Source of the DNA: Methylobacterium ajmalii | Lineage (GTDB): Bacteria; Pseudomonadota; Alphaproteobacteria; Rhizobiales; Beijerinckiaceae | Length of the DNA: 64,000 bases | Assembly: GCF_016613415.1 (NCBI RefSeq) | Contig: NZ_JACWCT010000089.1 | Location: 53,675-117,674, forward strand | Reading direction: 5' to 3' | In this document: positions 61,112 to 64,000 of the stretch, in pieces | Layout of the letters: each line of letters begins with the position of its first letter | Numbering within the stretch: the stretch's first letter is position 1 | Position numbers and translations under genes: made by a program | Notes under the pieces: generated by a model | The model's input: the letters and a program-made list of their open reading frames with translations, nothing else | The model's database searches: none | Told to the model about the DNA's origin: nothing

Positions 61112-62062
61112 TTAGGGTGAGGTCGTCCGGGCGCGCCGCGGCCGCGCGACCGCGATCCCGGCCAGGATCAGGCCGCCGCCGAGCCCCTGCAGGGGGCCGA
61201 GCGCCTCGCCGAGCACGAGCCAGGCCAGGAGCGCGGCGGCGATCGCCTCGAGGAAGATCACCAGCGAGGAGAAGCCCGCCGGCAGGCGCCCGAGCGCCAC
61301 CGAGAGCAGCCCCTGGCCGCCGGCATGGCTGATCAGCGCGAGCGCCAGGAGGCCGGCGGCGGCCCCCGGGGAGCGCGGCAGGACCGGCCGGGTCTCGAGG
61401 AGCGCGACCGCGCCGAGGAGCACGAGCGCGGTGACGCAGGAGGCCACGAAGGTGACGCGGGCGGCGCCCATTCCCCGGGCCCGGGCGCGCTCCACCGTGA
61501 GGAAGTAGAGGGCGAAGAAGAGCGCGGTGATCACCCCGTCCCGGTCGCCGGCGAGGCGGCTCGGATCGACCTGGACCGACTGCCCGACCAGGGCGGCTCC
61601 ACCGAGGAGGCACAGCGCCAGGCCGGCGAGCGTGCGGCCGGCGGGCCGGCGGCGCAGGCCGATCCAGGCGAACAGCACCACGAAGACCGGCGCCGTGGTG
61701 GCGAAGAAGGTGGCGTTGGCCACCGTGGTGCCGAGGATCGCGAGGTGCCAGAACAGGAGGTCGCCCGAGAAGGCGAGCCCGGCGAGCAGCGCCGAGGGGG
61801 TGATGCCGCGGCGCAGGTGCGGCGCCCGCGCCTCCTCCCAGCGCATCCAGCCCCACAGCACCGGCAGCGCCAGGGCGACGCGCCAGAACGCGCTGGCGAA
61901 CGGCCCGACCTCCGGGCTGACCACCCGCACCAGGACCGGCGACAGGCCCATCGCCACCGCGCCGGCGACGAGGGCGGCGAGCGCCGGGCCGAGATCGGCG
62001 GTAGCCGGCGGGCCGGCGGCCGGGGCGCCGGCGGCGAGGTCGGGCAGGGGGGTGCGGGACAT
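61112..62062 (-). CDS. EamA/DMT-superfamily transporter
   Basis: 316 residues with ten predicted membrane spans in two EamA halves: PALAALVAGAVAMGLSPVLV, FASAFWRVALALPVLWGWM, FFATTAPVFVVLFAWIGL in the first half and SSLVIFLEAIAAALLAWLVL in the second. Such proteins export amino acids or other metabolites. ATG 62062 was taken as the start; the frame runs on upstream with no family resemblance. Confidence 0.88.
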   Translation of the reverse strand: MSRTPLPDLAAGAPAAGPPATADLGPALAALVAGAVAMGLSPVLVRVVSPEVGPFASAFWRVALALPVLWGWMRWEEARAPHLRRGITPSALLAGLAFSGDLLFWHLAILGTTVANATFFATTAPVFVVLFAWIGLRRRPAGRTLAGLALCLLGGAALVGQSVQVDPSRLAGDRDGVITALFFALYFLTVERARARGMGAARVTFVASCVTALVLLGAVALLETRPVLPRSPGAAAGLLALALISHAGGQGLLSVALGRLPAGFSSLVIFLEAIAAALLAWLVLGEALGPLQGLGGGLILAGIAVARPRRARTTSP

Positions 62063-62267
62063 CGGCGGGCCTTCGCGCAGCGCGCTCCCGGAGCGGGGGA
62101 ATCGTCGGTCGCGTCCGTCACTATGGCATGTCGCGCCCGGCGTCACCGTGGCGCACCGATGGAGGCCGCCCCGCCATTTGGGTATGGAGGACGGCCGGAT
62201 CCCGCCGCGCGCCCTCGGGCGCGGCCGGGCTCCTCCCTCGTCTACCCCCAAAAGACCGATCGCCCGG

Positions 62268-63032
62268 ATGACCGCCGCTCCTTCCCCCCGCCACCCGCCC
62301 CAGCCCGTCGAGACGGTTCCCGGCGATCCCGGGTGCGGCCTGCTGCTCCTGTGCGACCACGCCTCGAACGCGGTGCCGCCGGACCTCGACAACCTCGGCG
62401 TCGCCGCGCCGCATTTCGAGCGGCACATCGCCTACGACATCGGGGCGGCGGCGGTGACGCGCGCGCTCGCCCGGCGGCTCGGGGCGCCGGCCCTGCTCAC
62501 CACCTTCTCGCGCCTGATCATCGATCCCAATCGCGGACGCTCCGACCCGACCCTGGTGATGCGCCTCTCCGACGGGGCGATCGTCCCGGGCAACGCGCGG
62601 ATCGGGCCCGACGGCGTCGCCGAGCGGCTGGCGCGCTTCTACGACCCCTACGACCACGCCATCGACGCCGCGGTGGCGGCCGCGATGGAGGCCGGCGCGC
62701 CGCCCGCGATCGTGACGGTGCACAGCTTCACCCCGGCCTGGCGCGGGGTGGCGCGGCCCTGGCAGGTCGGCATCCTGTGGGACCGGGACGACCGCCTCGC
62801 CGGCCCGCTGATCGCAGGGTTGCGCGCCGACCCGGCCGGGTTCACGGTCGGCGACAACCAGCCCTATGGCGGCGGCCTGCCGGGCGACACGATCGACCGC
62901 CACGCCATGGCCCGGGGCCTGCCCAACGCCCTGATCGAGATCCGCCAGGACCTGATCGGCGACGCGGCCGGGGCGGAGGACTGGGCCGCGCGTTTCGCCG
63001 CCCTGCTGGGGCCGTTGGTCGCCCGCGCTTGA
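62268..63032 (+). CDS. N-formylglutamate amidohydrolase-family protein
   Basis: 254 residues. CDHASNAVPPDLDNLGV (metal/active-site region), FSRLIIDPNRG, VTVHSFTPAW and DNQPYGG match the family that hydrolyses N-formylglutamate or related N-acyl compounds with a divalent metal. The ATG at 62268 lacks a strong ribosome site; an ATG at 62184 is in frame and possible. It is divergent from the EamA gene. Confidence 0.88.
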   Translation: MTAAPSPRHPPQPVETVPGDPGCGLLLLCDHASNAVPPDLDNLGVAAPHFERHIAYDIGAAAVTRALARRLGAPALLTTFSRLIIDPNRGRSDPTLVMRLSDGAIVPGNARIGPDGVAERLARFYDPYDHAIDAAVAAAMEAGAPPAIVTVHSFTPAWRGVARPWQVGILWDRDDRLAGPLIAGLRADPAGFTVGDNQPYGGGLPGDTIDRHAMARGLPNALIEIRQDLIGDAAGAEDWAARFAALLGPLVARA

Positions 63033-63086
63033 CCGGACGGGCGCACGCCCCGACTTCCCGTTCGCACTGGCCGAGAGGAACTTCCG

Positions 63087-63392
63087 ATGGACGGCATCGA
63101 CGACACCACGCGCACCGAGCTCGAGGCCGCGGTCTTCCGCCGCCTGGTCTCGCACCTGCAGGGGCGCACCGACGTGCAGAACATCGACCTGATGAATCTG
63201 GCGGGCTTCTGCCGCAACTGCCTGTCGAACTGGCTGAAAGACGCCGCCGACGCCCGCGGCCTGGCCCTCACCAAGGACCAGAGCCGCGAGCACGTCTACG
63301 GCATGACCTACGACGAGTGGAAGGCGCGTCACCAGAACGAGGCGACCCCCGAGCAGGCGGCGGCCTTCGCGGCGCGGGCGGAGAAGCACTGA
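63087..63392 (+). CDS. DUF1244-family protein
   Basis: 101 residues. The whole length matches DUF1244: AAVFRRLVSHLQGRTDVQNI, DLMNLAGFCRNCLSNWL and REHVYGMTYDEWKARHQ. The FCRNC cysteine pair may bind metal. Helical, cytoplasmic. Function unknown in the family. It lies 54 bp after the amidohydrolase gene and is probably co-transcribed. Confidence 0.92.
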   Translation: MDGIDDTTRTELEAAVFRRLVSHLQGRTDVQNIDLMNLAGFCRNCLSNWLKDAADARGLALTKDQSREHVYGMTYDEWKARHQNEATPEQAAAFAARAEKH

Positions 63393-63594
63393 CGACTTCC
63401 GTCCGCGCCGGGGGGAGGGCGAGGCGCTCCGGAGCCTCGCCCGGCCCCGGTCGCGCAAGAACTCGGTAAGGTTGCGCATCTATCAAGATCCGGGAAGGCG
63501 TGCCGCGAAGGCCGCCATCCGTCAGTGGGTTGGGGTGCCTGATGGCCGCGTCCGCCCGCGGCGGCACCGGACCCGTCGGCAAGGAGATTCGTGA

Positions 63595-63867
63595 ATGAAC
63601 GCGCACAGCATGCCGGATGCCGACGTCGCCTCGTCGGGCGTCGCCGCCGAGGAGCTCAAGCAGTTCATCGAGCGCATCGAGCGCCTGGAGGAGGAGAAGG
63701 CCGGCCTCCAGGGCGACATCAAGGACGTGATGCTGGAGCTCAAGGGCCGCGGCTTCGACGTGAAGGCGGTCCGCACCATCCTGCGCCTGCGCAAGAAGGA
63801 CCATTCGGAGCGCCAGGAGGAGGAGGCCATCCTCGAGCTCTACATGCAGGCCCTCGGCATGGCGTAG
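63595..63867 (+). CDS. DUF2312 / GapR-like nucleoid-associated protein
   Basis: 90 residues. [40 protein letters not shown] and [20 protein letters not shown] are the GapR/DUF2312 signature. GapR binds overtwisted AT-rich DNA around replication and transcription forks in Caulobacter. AAGGAG precedes the start. A hairpin follows at 63943. Confidence 0.92.
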   Translation: MNAHSMPDADVASSGVAAEELKQFIERIERLEEEKAGLQGDIKDVMLELKGRGFDVKAVRTILRLRKKDHSERQEEEAILELYMQALGMA

Positions 63868-63942
63868 GCCCCGCACGGGACCTCGGGGCCCGGGCCGGGC
63901 CTGAGGGCTCGCGCCGCTCCGGCTGGCCCGCCGGGATGCGAG

Positions 63943-63985
63943 GCGCGGATCGGTTCTCTCTCCGCGGAGAGGAGACGATCCGCGC
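63943..63985 (+). terminator. Nested palindrome after the GapR-like gene
   Basis: An outer stem GCGCGGATC/GATCCGCGC encloses a perfect CTCTCCGCGGAGAG palindrome. It lies 75 bp after the stop. It may be a terminator or a protein-binding site. Confidence 0.45.
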
Positions 63986-64000
63986 TCGTCCCGTTTCGGG

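Overview
The window is high-GC DNA (about 70% G+C by eye, with strongly G/C-ending codons). Its gene content points to an alphaproteobacterium of the order Rhizobiales/Hyphomicrobiales, most likely a Methylobacterium or Methylorubrum-type methylotroph. The pointers are a MucR regulator, a BoxR-type regulator with a shikimate-kinase domain, a zinc-free 41-residue L36, a GapR-like DUF2312 protein, DUF1244 and DUF1036 proteins, an FdhF/YdeP-type molybdenum oxidoreductase like Methylobacterium Fdh4A, a MOFRL-type glycerate 2-kinase, and a phytoene-desaturase-family enzyme next to a glycosyltransferase and an acyltransferase. The genus is inferred from family resemblance; no search was run.

Layout. 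0-21 kb is ordinary chromosome: a flavin oxidase-like protein, an esterase, an HpcH aldolase, a GST, molybdate transport modBC, an RND efflux pump with its adaptor, a beta-ketoadipyl-CoA thiolase next to BoxR, KdsD, a TRAP transporter lacking a visible binding protein, an isolated modA and a hydroxyproline-epimerase-like enzyme. 21.2-23.1 kb holds two 861-bp IS5-family elements around a 79-bp miniature element, cut into a Crp/Fnr gene. 23-33 kb is a mostly minus-strand run with a Crp/Fnr regulator, an esterase, a fatty acid desaturase, a transketolase preceded by a 45-codon transaldolase relic, a patatin-like protein without its nucleophile, and small stress/envelope proteins (CsbD/DUF883-like, cupin, GlsB). 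33-46 kb is island-like: AT-rich spacers, small orphan genes, an FdhF-type gene with an in-frame amber codon, a second Crp/Fnr regulator, a phasin, an antiporter, remains of IS66 and IS481 elements, and a twice-frameshifted tyrosine recombinase abutting a tRNA-Gln gene.

46-64 kb returns to core-like chromosome: mucR followed by three tiny coupled genes, a glycine/tyrosine-rich secreted protein, an amidase, a tightly coupled carotenoid-type trio, rpmJ, a TPR protein coupled to a hydrolase, pyruvate kinase, a BrnTA toxin-antitoxin pair, glycerate 2-kinase, an EamA exporter, an N-formylglutamate amidohydrolase-type enzyme, DUF1244 and a GapR-like protein.

Themes. Molybdenum uptake (modABC) could serve the FdhF-type enzyme. 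Glycerate 2-kinase and pyruvate kinase fit serine-cycle and central carbon flow. BoxR beside the thiolase suggests control of the lower part of benzoyl-CoA degradation, although no box genes are visible here. Structurally, the most notable features are a roughly 100-bp double-hairpin repeat found three times, each time between convergent genes, and the nested IS/miniature-element array with TTA at every junction.
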